Positions 8,921 through 18,376 are shown, numbered from the stretch's first letter. The stretch: 44,207 nt of DNA from PUPG01 sp031323845 (GCA_031323845.1 JAVIYP010000023.1:1-44207); one strand, 5' to 3'. Made by a program: numbers and translations. The notes: generated by a model from the sequence alone, not told the origin.

Positions 8921-9901
8921 ATGACAGATCAGGAATTACAATTCAGGCGGTTTATGACAAAACTGCAAAAAAACGGCAAGCACGTTTTTCTTACACTAGT
9001 GATAGTGGTTGGACTGCTTACCTCTGTTAAAACCATTGGGCCTGAGCAGGAGGGCGTGGTGCTTTTTCTCGGAAAATTCAACCGGACGCTTACGCCGGGC
9101 CTGAATTTCATTGCTCCATTCGGTTTGGAAAAACTATATAAGATTCCTGTGCAAAGGCAACTAAAGCAGGAGTTCGGATTCCGTACCGTGGATCTTGGCT
9201 CCAGGACTCGTTACGCCAAGGATGCATATCGCAATGAGTCGCTGATGCTGACGGGGGATCTGAACCTGGCCGACGTGGAATGGGTCGTGCAATACCGCAT
9301 TGTTAATTCGTACAATTACCTGTTCCGGGTGAGGGATGCTGAAGATGCCTTGCGGGATATGTCGGAAGCTGCGATGCGAAAAATCGTGGGCGACCGCACG
9401 GTTAACGAGGTCTTGACCGTTGGAAGGCAGGAAGTGGCTTCCAGCGTTGAAGTCCTGCTCCAGCAGATGTGCGACGATTATGAAAACGGGATCCGCATTG
9501 ACCAGGTGGTGCTGCAGGACGTGAATCCGCCAGACCCGGTAAAGCCATCCTTCAATGCTGTGAACGAAGCCCAGCAGGAGCGTGAGACCCTGATAAACAG
9601 GGCGCAGTCGGAATACAACCGGGTTATTCCGCGGGCACGCGGCGAAGCCCAGGAAACCATACAGCTGGCTGAGGCTTATGCCCTCAACAGGGTCAACAGG
9701 GCAACAGGTGAGGCCGACAGGTTTAACTCGCTCTACACCGAGTACGTCAGGGCGCCCGAGGTAACCAAAAAGCGCATTTACTATGAAACCATGGAGCGCA
9801 TACTCCCCAGGCTGGGCAACAAGGTAATCGTGGATGAGAAAGGCACGAATGTGCTGCCGCTCCTCAACATCGACGGCGTCAAACAATCCATTAACCATTA
9901 A
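8921..9901 (+). CDS. hflK: HflK-like SPFH membrane protein
   Basis: About 326 residues. The frame opens at 8867, but the ATG at 8921 follows an AT-rich leader and gives a normal N-terminus, so 8921 is chosen. It has a short cytoplasmic tail, one membrane segment (HVFLTLVIVVGLLTSV), then an SPFH/band 7 domain (GPEQEGVVLFLGKFNRTL onward) with the VVLQDVNPPDPV segment characteristic of HflK, and a coiled coil rich in E, A and R. With HflC it forms a large membrane cage that restrains the FtsH protease. A TATCTTTA near-match to the -7 box lies at 8885-8892. hflC follows after about 90 bases, forming an obvious pair. Confidence 0.9.
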   Translation: MTDQELQFRRFMTKLQKNGKHVFLTLVIVVGLLTSVKTIGPEQEGVVLFLGKFNRTLTPGLNFIAPFGLEKLYKIPVQRQLKQEFGFRTVDLGSRTRYAKDAYRNESLMLTGDLNLADVEWVVQYRIVNSYNYLFRVRDAEDALRDMSEAAMRKIVGDRTVNEVLTVGRQEVASSVEVLLQQMCDDYENGIRIDQVVLQDVNPPDPVKPSFNAVNEAQQERETLINRAQSEYNRVIPRARGEAQETIQLAEAYALNRVNRATGEADRFNSLYTEYVRAPEVTKKRIYYETMERILPRLGNKVIVDEKGTNVLPLLNIDGVKQSINH

Positions 9902-9912
9902 ATACCAGTAAG

Positions 9913-9930
9913 GACAATTCATGAATTGTC
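9913..9930. promoter_or_regulatory. 18-bp perfect palindrome in hflK-hflC gap
   Basis: GACAATTCATGAATTGTC reads identically on both strands. It starts 12 bases after the hflK stop. A 16/18 match lies at 11589-11606, upstream of the TonB receptor. No T-tract follows, so it is not a standard terminator. An operator-like dimer site is possible; no function is shown. Confidence 0.5.
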
Positions 9931-9992
9931 TCTGCCTTAACAAAAACCAACCGTAATGACAGGGCTTGACCTGTCAACCAAAACATAGACCA

Positions 9993-10934
9993 ATGAAAAA
10001 CAAAAAAACCATCGCCATATTTATAGCCGCTGCCATTGTCATCATCTTGGGGCTCAGCAGCATGTTCATCCTGGATGAGACACAGCAGGCCATCGTTACA
10101 CAATTCGGGAAACCTGTTGGCGGGGCGCGCATCGAGCCGGGACTGCAGTTCAAGGCTCCCTTTATCCATAAAGTACAGTATTTTGACAAGCGCTACCTGA
10201 AATGGGACGGAGACCCCAACCAGATACCGACACAGGACAAGCGGTTTATGCACGTGGACACCTATGCGCGCTGGCAAATCACTGACCCTCTGCAGTTTTT
10301 CATCCGCCTGCGCGATGAACGCTCAGGGCAGTCACGTCTTGATGACATCCTTGACGGAGAGACACGCAATGCCGTAGCCAGCCATGAGTTACTCGACCTT
10401 GTAAGATCCACCAACCGCACGCCCGAAGTGTACGAGGACTACCTGGAAGACCTGGAGCACCTTGAAGACATTACTGTTGGCCGGGAAGCCATTGAGGCCC
10501 TGGTGCTTAAACGCGCCAACGAACGTACTGCAGACCTCGGAATCATCGTCCTCGATTTTCGTTTTAAGAGGATGAATTATGTGACTGAAGTGAGGGAAAG
10601 GGTTTATGACCGTATGATCAGTGAACGAAACCGTATTGCAGATCAGTTTCGTTCAGAAGGTGAGGGAGAAGCACGGAAGATAGAGGGAGACAAGGAAAGG
10701 GATCTTGCCCAGATACAGTCCGAAGCGATCCGCGAGGCCGAGATGATCAGGGGCCGCGCCGATGCCCGTGCAACGGAAATCTATGCCTCGGCCTACAACA
10801 GGAACAATACATCAAGAGAGCTTTACAGCTTCCTGAGAGCCATGGAAACCCTCGAAAAGTCACTCGACGAAAAATCAAGCATCATCATTACGACCGACAG
10901 TGAGTTGTTCAGGTGGTTAAAAGAGGTCCAGTAG
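9993..10934 (+). CDS. hflC: HflC-like SPFH membrane protein
   Basis: 313 residues from ATG 9993; the frame upstream to 9966 has only a TTG. The N-terminal membrane segment (TIAIFIAAAIVIILGL) is followed by the SPFH domain beginning DETQQAIVTQFGKPVGG, including VDTYARWQITDPLQF. The helical part holds ERNRIADQFRSEGEGEARKI and IYASAYNRN, sequences typical of HflC. It pairs with HflK to control FtsH access to membrane substrates; most of the protein lies on the periplasmic side in the known complex. The 90-base gap from hflK holds a perfect 18-bp palindrome. Confidence 0.92.
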   Translation: MKNKKTIAIFIAAAIVIILGLSSMFILDETQQAIVTQFGKPVGGARIEPGLQFKAPFIHKVQYFDKRYLKWDGDPNQIPTQDKRFMHVDTYARWQITDPLQFFIRLRDERSGQSRLDDILDGETRNAVASHELLDLVRSTNRTPEVYEDYLEDLEHLEDITVGREAIEALVLKRANERTADLGIIVLDFRFKRMNYVTEVRERVYDRMISERNRIADQFRSEGEGEARKIEGDKERDLAQIQSEAIREAEMIRGRADARATEIYASAYNRNNTSRELYSFLRAMETLEKSLDEKSSIIITTDSELFRWLKEVQ

Positions 10935-10989
10935 ACCTAAAAAAATCATAAACAAGCAAACATAGCCTGGGGGGTATTTGTTTTTATTG

Positions 10990-10997
10990 TAATTTCG
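10990..10997 (+). promoter_or_regulatory. Putative -7 box
   Basis: TAATTTCG differs by one base from TAnnTTTG and lies 22 bases upstream of the ATG at 11020. A TTTG is present upstream at 10977-10980, but only nine bases away, which is too close for a usual -33 element. Confidence 0.3.
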
Positions 10998-11019
10998 CCC
11001 CTCAAACAAATTTGCTGAC

Positions 11020-11391
11020 ATGAACAGCAAGCTATGGCATAAGTTACTTGTTATATTCGCCCTGCCGGCGGTGCTTTTTTTCTATTACAACCAGTCGGCC
11101 AACTGGCACTACCACATCACGGAGAACGGCTTTATCGTCGAGCACGCCCACCCTTTCACGAATAATACACTACCGGGCACTCCCTTTCAGGACCATGAAC
11201 ACAGCGACGCCGAATACCTCTTCCTGGCAGAGATGATGCATAGCTTAGGACTGGCATTAGTGGTTCTGCTTTTGCTGGGTCTGTTATTGCATTCGAGAAA
11301 ACGGTCATCCGTTCTTCCCATACCTGTTTTTCTTCCCGATAATGGAACCCAACCCATTATTCCGCGCGGGCCACCGCAACACATCGCCTGA
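11020..11391 (+). CDS. Small His-rich membrane-anchored protein
   Basis: 123 residues. It has an N-terminal membrane segment (LLVIFALPAVLFFYY), a periplasmic stretch of about 60 residues dense in histidines (NWHYHITENG, VEHAHPF, FQDHEHSDAEYL), then a second membrane helix (LGLALVVLLLLGLLLHS) and a short Pro-rich cytoplasmic tail. No enzyme motif is seen. The His/Asp/Glu spacing suggests divalent metal binding. It lies directly upstream of a TonB receptor resembling the zinc receptor ZnuD, so I infer a periplasmic zinc/copper-binding accessory. I recall similar His-rich small proteins beside such receptors in this phylum but cannot name a family. Confidence 0.65.
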   Translation: MNSKLWHKLLVIFALPAVLFFYYNQSANWHYHITENGFIVEHAHPFTNNTLPGTPFQDHEHSDAEYLFLAEMMHSLGLALVVLLLLGLLLHSRKRSSVLPIPVFLPDNGTQPIIPRGPPQHIA

Positions 11392-11588
11392 TCACATCCC
11401 TCGTTTTGTTTTTTCCAGATTCCCTGCTGCTTTTTTTCAGGATATTAGTTTTGGGAAATTGGAAGTTAGCGTTGTGTAATCGATCATGTGTTTTTAACAT
11501 TCAGGCCATGTCAAAACATATCAGTGAACAATTCAGGCCTTAGCTCAATCAACAGTGAATACAAATAATTGTCTCAACAAACAGCAAA

Positions 11589-11606
11589 GACAATTCATGA
11601 ATGATC
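11589..11606. promoter_or_regulatory. Imperfect copy of the hflK-hflC palindrome
   Basis: GACAATTCATGAATGATC matches 16 of 18 bases of the palindrome at 9913-9930. It ends 19 bases upstream of the TonB receptor ATG, where an operator or 5'-UTR element could act. Confidence 0.4.
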
Positions 11607-11625
11607 TCAATAAATAAATAAAAAA

Positions 11626-13863
11626 ATGAAATCCATATATATATACATCACAATTTTTGCTTTCAGCTTTTCTTTGCTTAAAGCTGAAAGTGAACAGCCC
11701 AGGTTGAGTACAGACGCCAACGTTTTTGGTCACGTCATTGACGCCGAAACCGGTGAGCACGTACCCTTTATTAATATTTTGGTTGAAGGGACGCGTATCG
11801 GAACCATCACCGACGCCTCGGGCCATTACTTATTGACCAACCTGCCTTTGGGTGAACACCGGCTTATCATCCAGGGGTTGGGATATGAAACCACTTTCAA
11901 GGAATTTTTTGCAGAAGCTGACGTCAGCATAGAGGTTGACGTGGTAATTCAACCTACCGCCATTGCCCTTACGGAGATCGTATTTACAGCTTCGCCCACC
12001 CGAAGCGGCTTTCGTTATCAGCCTGACCAGGCTTTTATTGGAGAGCAGCTGCAGCGCAGAAGCGAGGCCTCTTTTGGCGAGATGCTCAACTTTGAGCCGG
12101 GGGTAAGTATGCGGTCTTTTGGCTCTGCTCCTTCACGGCCGGTTATTCGCGGCCTGGATGGTGACCGCATTCTTGTTCTGCAAAACGGTGAACGTATGGG
12201 AGACGTTTCTGAAACTGCCGCCGACCACAGTATTGCCCTGGACCCCCTGGCTGCAAGCCGCGTGGAGGTGGTAAGGGGCCCGGCAAGTTTGCTCTACGGG
12301 TCCAGCGCCCTCGGCGGGGTCATAAACCTGATCACCACCGACATTCCGGAAGACTGGGACCTGGGCCTGAGCGGAGTGTTATCGGCGCAGGGAGCTTCTG
12401 TGAATGAAATGGGTGCGGGCTTTGGAAGGCTTACCTACGGCAATGAAAACAGGGCAACCACAGCCAGGTTCTCATACCGTCAGTCAGGCGACATCAACAC
12501 ACCCGAAGGGCTCATTACCGGCACCTCTATGCAAAACTACGATGGTGCCGCCGGGATGGGCTTCCAAAGCTCCAGGCTGAGCGGCGGACTAAGTGCATCG
12601 TTTACCGGTCAGACCTTTCAAATCCCTGAATCCATGGACGAAGATGAAAAAGTGGAAATCCGCATGCAACGCCAGGGCATCCAGGGTAACCTGTATCAGC
12701 AAAGAGATGGTCTCTTTGACAGGGCTCAGCTCAGATTCCATGTGTCGCGCATGTTTCAGCAGGAAATAGAACTGGAGCTTGAAGATGATGGCAGCTGGGA
12801 CGAAGATGTTGAGCTGGAATATGAGAAGTACACGTTAAGCACAACATATACCATACAGCACAAACCCTTCGGTGCAGTCGACAGGGGCGCCCTGGGGTTC
12901 AACCTCTATGCGCATCATATGGATGTTGGAGGTGATGAAGCCTTCACACCCGGAGAGCGCCGTATTTCCGCCGCAGTGTTTACCTTCCAGGAAATACCGC
13001 TTACAAACCGGGCAAGGCTCCAGGGTGGTATTCGGCTGGATTATCAGAACACGGCGGCAATCTCTAATGAACTGTTTCCCGACATAGACCAGTCGCGTCA
13101 CGCTTTTAACTACTCAAGTTCTCTCGGCCTGAATTACAGGCCTGTTGAGGGGTTGGAAATCGGTGGTCAGTTTGCCCGTTCGCATCGCAATCCGGCCATC
13201 GAAGAACTGTTTGCTGACGGTCCGCACCTGGGTGCCGGTGTCTATGAAATCGGGAACCCTGACCTGAAAGACGAGATAGGGCAGGGTGTTGATCTCTTTG
13301 CCAGCTATAAAAATCAACGATTCCAGTTTGAAATAGCCGGATATGTCAACCACTTTTTCAACTTCATCATTTTCCAGCCAACCGGCGAAACAGATGAGGA
13401 ATCGGGCTATCCGGTCTTCCGCTATGAGGGCGATGAAGCGAGATTGTTCGGGGGGGAGATACGATTGGGTTATACGCCTACCGAGAAGTTGTCAATAGCT
13501 TTGGGAGCGGACTATGTAAATGGAAAGCGTTATGGCAATGGCGATGACTTTTTGCCTTTCATCCCGCCGTTGCGTTTCATGGCCAGCGCCGAATATGACT
13601 TCGGTTCGTTCTGGATGGGAGCCCGGACGCAGGTGGTTGCCAAACAGGACCGTGTTGCCCCGGAAGAAGAGGTTACCGACGGATATACGCTTATCGGAGC
13701 CCAGCTTGGTTACCGGCTTGACATGGCCGGCAGGCATGTCATCATCCTGAGGGGAGAAAACCTGCTGGACAAGGCATACAGGGACCACCTGTCGCGCATT
13801 GAAGACAGGAACGTCAGCATGCCGGGAAGGAATTTCAACCTGGCGTACCGCTGGTACTTCTAA
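11626..13863 (+). CDS. TonB-dependent receptor, ZnuD-like
   Basis: 745 residues. A signal peptide (YIYITIFAFSFSLLKAES) leads to a carboxypeptidase-regulatory-like domain at about 33-115 (GHVIDAETGEHVPFINILVE). A plug domain at about 130-245 holds RPVIRGLDGDRILVLQNGER, ADHSIALDPLA and VEVVRGPASLLYGSSALGG, and a 22-strand-type barrel ends in LAYRWYF. The plug wording (RGLDGDRI, LQNGER, ADHSIALDP) closely resembles the zinc receptor ZnuD and related metal receptors. It would import a metal or metal complex across the outer membrane using TonB-ExbBD encoded elsewhere. The His-rich small protein upstream supports a metal role. A strong terminator follows the stop. Confidence 0.88.
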   Translation: MKSIYIYITIFAFSFSLLKAESEQPRLSTDANVFGHVIDAETGEHVPFINILVEGTRIGTITDASGHYLLTNLPLGEHRLIIQGLGYETTFKEFFAEADVSIEVDVVIQPTAIALTEIVFTASPTRSGFRYQPDQAFIGEQLQRRSEASFGEMLNFEPGVSMRSFGSAPSRPVIRGLDGDRILVLQNGERMGDVSETAADHSIALDPLAASRVEVVRGPASLLYGSSALGGVINLITTDIPEDWDLGLSGVLSAQGASVNEMGAGFGRLTYGNENRATTARFSYRQSGDINTPEGLITGTSMQNYDGAAGMGFQSSRLSGGLSASFTGQTFQIPESMDEDEKVEIRMQRQGIQGNLYQQRDGLFDRAQLRFHVSRMFQQEIELELEDDGSWDEDVELEYEKYTLSTTYTIQHKPFGAVDRGALGFNLYAHHMDVGGDEAFTPGERRISAAVFTFQEIPLTNRARLQGGIRLDYQNTAAISNELFPDIDQSRHAFNYSSSLGLNYRPVEGLEIGGQFARSHRNPAIEELFADGPHLGAGVYEIGNPDLKDEIGQGVDLFASYKNQRFQFEIAGYVNHFFNFIIFQPTGETDEESGYPVFRYEGDEARLFGGEIRLGYTPTEKLSIALGADYVNGKRYGNGDDFLPFIPPLRFMASAEYDFGSFWMGARTQVVAKQDRVAPEEEVTDGYTLIGAQLGYRLDMAGRHVIILRGENLLDKAYRDHLSRIEDRNVSMPGRNFNLAYRWYF

Positions 13864-13872
13864 ACAACCCTA

Positions 13873-13904
13873 AAGCCCGGCCGCCCCGCCGGGCTTTTCT
13901 TTTT
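13873..13904 (+). terminator. Rho-independent terminator after TonB receptor
   Basis: A perfect 9-bp stem, AAGCCCGGC (13873-13881) with GCCGGGCTT (13888-13896), closes a 6-base loop and is followed by a T-rich tract (TTCTTTTT). It starts 9 bases after the receptor stop and separates it from polA. Confidence 0.9.
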
Positions 13905-13907
13905 CAC

Positions 13908-13915
13908 TATCTTTG
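13908..13915 (+). promoter_or_regulatory. -7 promoter box for polA
   Basis: TATCTTTG is an exact TAnnTTTG match, directly after the terminator and 18 bases before the polA ATG, which implies a very short 5' leader. The -33 region falls inside the terminator and has no clear TTG. Confidence 0.5.
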
Positions 13916-13933
13916 CTGAAAAGAAAATTTACC

Positions 13934-16738
13934 ATGCCGGAACAGAAGAAATTGCTGCTGCTCGATGCCATGGCCCTTATCTACAGGGCCTATTACGCCT
14001 TAAATCGTAATCCCCGTATCAACTCAAAAGGACAAAACACATCCGCCATACTCGGCTTCGCCAATACGCTGGTGGAAGTCATCAAAAAAGAAAATCCAAC
14101 GCACATAGGAGTAGCCTTCGACAGCATAGCCCCGACCCTGCGAAAAACAGATTTTGCCCAATACAAGGCCAACAGGGAGGAGATGCCTGAAGACATTGCC
14201 GCTTCCCTGCCCTACATCAAACAGTTGCTCGACGCGTTTCAGATCCCTGTGCTGATCCTCGACGGCTACGAAGCCGACGACATTATTGGAACCCTGGCAA
14301 AAAAAGCCGAGAAAGACGGGTTTACGGTATTCATGATGACTCCCGACAAAGACTTCGGACAGCTGGTGTCGGAGAACATTTTTATGCTGAAGCCGGCACA
14401 CCGGGGCAATGAGGCCGAACTGTGGGGCGTGAAAGAAGTTTGTGAGCGTTTCGGTATAGAAAAACCGGAGCAGCTTATTGATATTCTCGGGTTATGGGGT
14501 GATTCCTCCGACAACATTCCGGGTGTTCCCGGAATTGGTGAGCGCAAGGCTAAAGCTTTAATCGGACAATTTGGAAGCATAGAGAACATCCTGGAAAACA
14601 TTGAAGAGGTTAGGGAAAACAGGAGCAGAGACAGCCTCAAGGCACATAAAGAACAGGCCCTGATGTCAAAAAACCTGGCCACCATCATGCTTGATGTACC
14701 GGTTGAAACCTCGATCGACGATCTGCAAAAAAAAGATCCTGACCCAAAAAAGCTCATCCCGCTGCTGGAAGAACTGGAGTTTAAAACCTTCGCCAGACGC
14801 ATCTTTGAAGATGACGACATCATACAGAAAAAAAGCACAAAAGAGGCAGTTGTACAAAGCGGGCAGATGGACCTTTTCGACAACACCAGCGCATGGGTCA
14901 ACCCTCAGGAGGAGGCTTCCGAAAAACTGAAGCAGCTGATGAAGGAGAAGAACTATCGTGCCGTTGTAACAGAAAAGGACCTGCAGCAGCTGATTACTCT
15001 TCTTGAAGATACTTCAATGTTTTGTTTCGACACCGAAACGACGGGCCTCGACAGTGTTACGATGGAAATGGTAGGCATTGCCTTCGCCGTTCGTGAAGCC
15101 GAGGCGTTTTACGTGCCTTTCCCGGAAGACCGGAATGAAGCCCAAGGCCTTGCAAACAGGTTCAAAAAGGCATTTGCCGACGAATCCATAGAAAAAACAG
15201 GTCAAAACCTGAAGTTCGACATCGGCATCCTCAGACAGTATGGTGTTGAAGTAAAGGGCCGGTTGTTCGACACCATGCTGGCCCATTACCTCCTTCAGCC
15301 GGATATGCGGCACAGCATGGACGTCCTGGCAGAAAATTACCTGGACTACCGGCCCGTTTCCATAGAGCATCTTATCGGAAAAAAGGGGAAGTCACAAAAA
15401 AGCATGCGTACCGTACCCCTGGAGGTCATCACGCCTTATGCCTGCGAGGACGCCGACATTACCCTGCAGCTGCGCCGTGTGTTTGAACCTGTGTTAAAGG
15501 AGCAAAACCTTCAAAAGCTGTTTTATGAAATTGAAACGCCGCTCGTTGCCGTGCTGGCCGATATGGAAAACGAAGGGGTTAAGATCGACAAAACAGCGCT
15601 GGATGACTATGCTGAAGTCCTGTCAAAAAACATCCGCGAGACTGAAGAGGAGATTTATTCGCTTGCAGGAAGCAGGTTTAACATCGGATCACCAAAGCAA
15701 CTGGGCGACATCCTGTTCGAGAAGATGAAGATCATAGACAAGGCCAAAAGGACTAAAACACGGCAGTACAGTACCAGCGAAGATGTGCTGTCAAAGCTCA
15801 GGGACAAGCATCCTGTTGTGGATAAAATTTTGACATACAGGTCTCTGACCAAGCTCAAATCGACCTATGTGGATGCCCTGCCCAAACTTATTTCCGAAAA
15901 AACCGGCAGAATACACACCTCCTACAACCAGGCCATAGCAGCTACGGGCCGTTTATCCTCCAACAATCCCAACCTCCAGAACATACCGATACGCACAGAG
16001 GAAGGAAGGCTGATACGCAAGGCATTTGTACCCCGGGACGAAGACCATGTGCTGCTGGCCGCCGACTACAGCCAGATCGAATTGCGCATCATTGCGGCAT
16101 TAAGCAACGACGAAGCCATGATGGAAGCTTTCAGGCAAAACCTTGATATTCACGCAGCAACAGCAGCGAAAGTGTACGAGGTTCCGCTTGAAAACGTAAG
16201 CAAGGAGATGAGGAGAAATGCCAAGACGGTCAATTTCGGAATTGTTTACGGCATTTCTGCCTTTGGCCTTTCGGAGCGGCTGAACATCCCGCGGCAGGAT
16301 GCAGCCTACATCATTGATCAATATTTCAGCAAGTATCCCGGCGTGAAGCACTATATGGAACAAAGCATTGAATTTGCCCGTCAGCACGGTTACGTGACCA
16401 CCATGCTGGGTCGCCGCAGGTACATCAGGGACATCAACAGTTCAAACGGTGTGGTGCGCGGTTATGCCGAGCGCAACGCCATTAATGCGCCGGTTCAGGG
16501 CACCGCTGCCGACATGATCAAGATCGCCATGATCAGCATCCACAAAGAAATTAAAAAGGCCGGCTTAACAAGCAAGATGATCCTTCAGGTGCACGACGAA
16601 CTGGTGTTTGACGCCAGGCGAAGCGAACTGGATGTGCTGATGCCGCTGGTGGAGCAAAAAATGAAAACAGCCCTCAGTCTGCCCGTACCCGTCGTAGTGG
16701 AGATGAACACCGGATCAAACTGGCTGGAGGCGCACTAA
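13934..16738 (+). CDS. polA: DNA polymerase I
   Basis: 934 residues from ATG 13934; the frame opens 7 codons earlier, within the promoter. It has three domains. The 5'-3' exonuclease/flap domain (about 1-290) holds DAMALIYRAYYA, DGYEADDIIGTLA and SSDNIPGVPGIGERKA. The 3'-5' exonuclease (about 350-530) keeps DTETTGL (Asp366, Glu368), so proofreading appears intact. The polymerase domain holds motif A DYSQIELRI (Asp711), motif B RRNAKTVNFGIVYG and motif C QVHDE (Asp888). It fills gaps and removes RNA primers in replication and repair. Its stop overlaps the stop of the convergent MltF-like gene by two to three bases. Confidence 0.98.
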   Translation: MPEQKKLLLLDAMALIYRAYYALNRNPRINSKGQNTSAILGFANTLVEVIKKENPTHIGVAFDSIAPTLRKTDFAQYKANREEMPEDIAASLPYIKQLLDAFQIPVLILDGYEADDIIGTLAKKAEKDGFTVFMMTPDKDFGQLVSENIFMLKPAHRGNEAELWGVKEVCERFGIEKPEQLIDILGLWGDSSDNIPGVPGIGERKAKALIGQFGSIENILENIEEVRENRSRDSLKAHKEQALMSKNLATIMLDVPVETSIDDLQKKDPDPKKLIPLLEELEFKTFARRIFEDDDIIQKKSTKEAVVQSGQMDLFDNTSAWVNPQEEASEKLKQLMKEKNYRAVVTEKDLQQLITLLEDTSMFCFDTETTGLDSVTMEMVGIAFAVREAEAFYVPFPEDRNEAQGLANRFKKAFADESIEKTGQNLKFDIGILRQYGVEVKGRLFDTMLAHYLLQPDMRHSMDVLAENYLDYRPVSIEHLIGKKGKSQKSMRTVPLEVITPYACEDADITLQLRRVFEPVLKEQNLQKLFYEIETPLVAVLADMENEGVKIDKTALDDYAEVLSKNIRETEEEIYSLAGSRFNIGSPKQLGDILFEKMKIIDKAKRTKTRQYSTSEDVLSKLRDKHPVVDKILTYRSLTKLKSTYVDALPKLISEKTGRIHTSYNQAIAATGRLSSNNPNLQNIPIRTEEGRLIRKAFVPRDEDHVLLAADYSQIELRIIAALSNDEAMMEAFRQNLDIHAATAAKVYEVPLENVSKEMRRNAKTVNFGIVYGISAFGLSERLNIPRQDAAYIIDQYFSKYPGVKHYMEQSIEFARQHGYVTTMLGRRRYIRDINSSNGVVRGYAERNAINAPVQGTAADMIKIAMISIHKEIKKAGLTSKMILQVHDELVFDARRSELDVLMPLVEQKMKTALSLPVPVVVEMNTGSNWLEAH

Positions 16739-18201
16739 GGATTGTGCGCGAGGACTTCCAGTGCGTTTTTGTAGTGGCCGTATCTTTCAATAATTTCCCT
16801 TACGTAACGATACGGTTCGGATCCACGGGCGTAGCCGTGACGCACCACGGGATCAAGATAATATTTGGGTTTTGATTTGTTGAGCACGAAGTAATCCACG
16901 TTGTCGTTCCAGATGTTGGGATCCTTGCCGTATTTATCTGCCAGCCTCCGGGCGTCAAGCACGTGACCCAGACCTACATTGTAAGAGGCCAGTACGAACT
17001 TAATCCTTTCCTCGTTGTCCGGTATTTCGCTGGCGAGCCGTTCATCAAGCCACCGAAGATAGCGGATACCGCCGGCGATATGTTCCTGTACGGTGGCATC
17101 AGCTCCAACATTCAGAAACTCAGCCGTGCCCGGCATCAGCTGCATAAGGCCAAACGCGCCTGCCCAGGAAACCGCATAAGGGTTAAAGCGCGACTCCTGG
17201 TAGGATAACGAGGCAATAAGGCGCCAGTCCCAGCCAACAATCTCCGAATACCGCCTGAAATAATCATCAAATACGCTTATGTTGCCACCTCCGAGTGAGT
17301 GAAGGTTACTCTTCGACATATAAATGATGCGGGGGTTGTTGTAGTATTTGTTATAAAGCAGGGAGTAGTTCCGGCTGGCTTTAAACTCCTTTAACCATTC
17401 GTTAACAGCCGCCAGCAGATCATCAGCACCCGGCCTGACGGCCCATGACAGCATTTGCTCAAGACTCAGCGGAGTGCCGGCGTCAATGTTTGCATAATAC
17501 AGCTGGTGCAGATTCGCCAGTTGCTCGTCACTGACCGTGTAATCAATCTTGCCTTCAACAACTTCCTGAATAAGACCTTCCACGTTTTTATCCCGTTCAA
17601 CAATATAAATAGTGTCGCCGATCTCATCCATAATATGATGCAACCGGCTGACAAAAGCTGAGTTCCGTTGAACGTGAATGGTTTTCCCGGCAAGCCCGAT
17701 CGGGGACCTGACAAGATGCTCCTCCATGACCGCAGCCCGCATCTGGTTCCACGAATCTGGCTTGCGCTGAACAAGCACCTGGCGGGTATAGCTGTGTGGC
17801 TCCGCAAAACTGATAAACTGCCTGCGCGACCCGGTCACCGTCAGGTTGGCGGCTATCAGGTCACAACCATCACTGAGGCTGATACAATTGAAGTTCTCGC
17901 TGAGATCGTTCGATACGATAATGTCGAGCTCAACTCCAATATGTGTTGCAAAATGCCTCAGCAGCTCCAGGTGAAAGCCCATCGGCTCACCGCGGTAAAT
18001 AAAATAATTCGTTGAATTATATTCTGTGACAGCCCTTAAGGTGCCTCTTTCAATAATATCAGAAAGATCAAAAACCGGCTCAGGCTCTTCTTCAACAATT
18101 AATTCAACCTCCGTTCTAAACCCGGACATCAAAAAAACCATCGATAAAATCAAAAAGGGAAAAGATACGAAGAGAAGAATTCTGTTTCGTCGTATTATCA
18201 T
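16735..18201 (-). CDS. mltF: MltF-like lytic transglycosylase with solute-binding domain
   Basis: 488 residues. An N-terminal membrane segment (ILLFVSFPFLILSMVFLM) is followed by a solute-binding-protein family 3 domain at about 48-290 (RGTLRAVTEYNSTNYFIYRG, MGFHLELLRHFA) and a C-terminal SLT lysozyme-like domain. The catalytic Glu is residue 336 in LSYQESRFNPYA, with AFGLMQLMPGTA and ASYNVGLGHVLDA downstream. This is the two-domain plan of MltF: cleavage of peptidoglycan to anhydromuropeptides, with the N-terminal domain known to bind muropeptides and control activity. It lies in the periplasm, anchored to the membrane. It is divergent from holB and convergent with polA, with overlapping stop codons. 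Confidence 0.9.
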   Translation of the reverse strand: MIIRRNRILLFVSFPFLILSMVFLMSGFRTEVELIVEEEPEPVFDLSDIIERGTLRAVTEYNSTNYFIYRGEPMGFHLELLRHFATHIGVELDIIVSNDLSENFNCISLSDGCDLIAANLTVTGSRRQFISFAEPHSYTRQVLVQRKPDSWNQMRAAVMEEHLVRSPIGLAGKTIHVQRNSAFVSRLHHIMDEIGDTIYIVERDKNVEGLIQEVVEGKIDYTVSDEQLANLHQLYYANIDAGTPLSLEQMLSWAVRPGADDLLAAVNEWLKEFKASRNYSLLYNKYYNNPRIIYMSKSNLHSLGGGNISVFDDYFRRYSEIVGWDWRLIASLSYQESRFNPYAVSWAGAFGLMQLMPGTAEFLNVGADATVQEHIAGGIRYLRWLDERLASEIPDNEERIKFVLASYNVGLGHVLDARRLADKYGKDPNIWNDNVDYFVLNKSKPKYYLDPVVRHGYARGSEPYRYVREIIERYGHYKNALEVLAHNP

Positions 18202-18376
18202 TCAATAGGTGGTTCGTGTATAAAAAAGTCCGCGAATTTATAAAAAAATTTTTTATCCAGCATCATTTTTATATAAATCATTCTTGATAAGACATTTAAA
18301 AATGAATGAGCAGACGTATTTTTCAGTTTTTAAAACAAGAAACACTGCCGGGGTGCAATTGTTCAAAAAAAAATAG

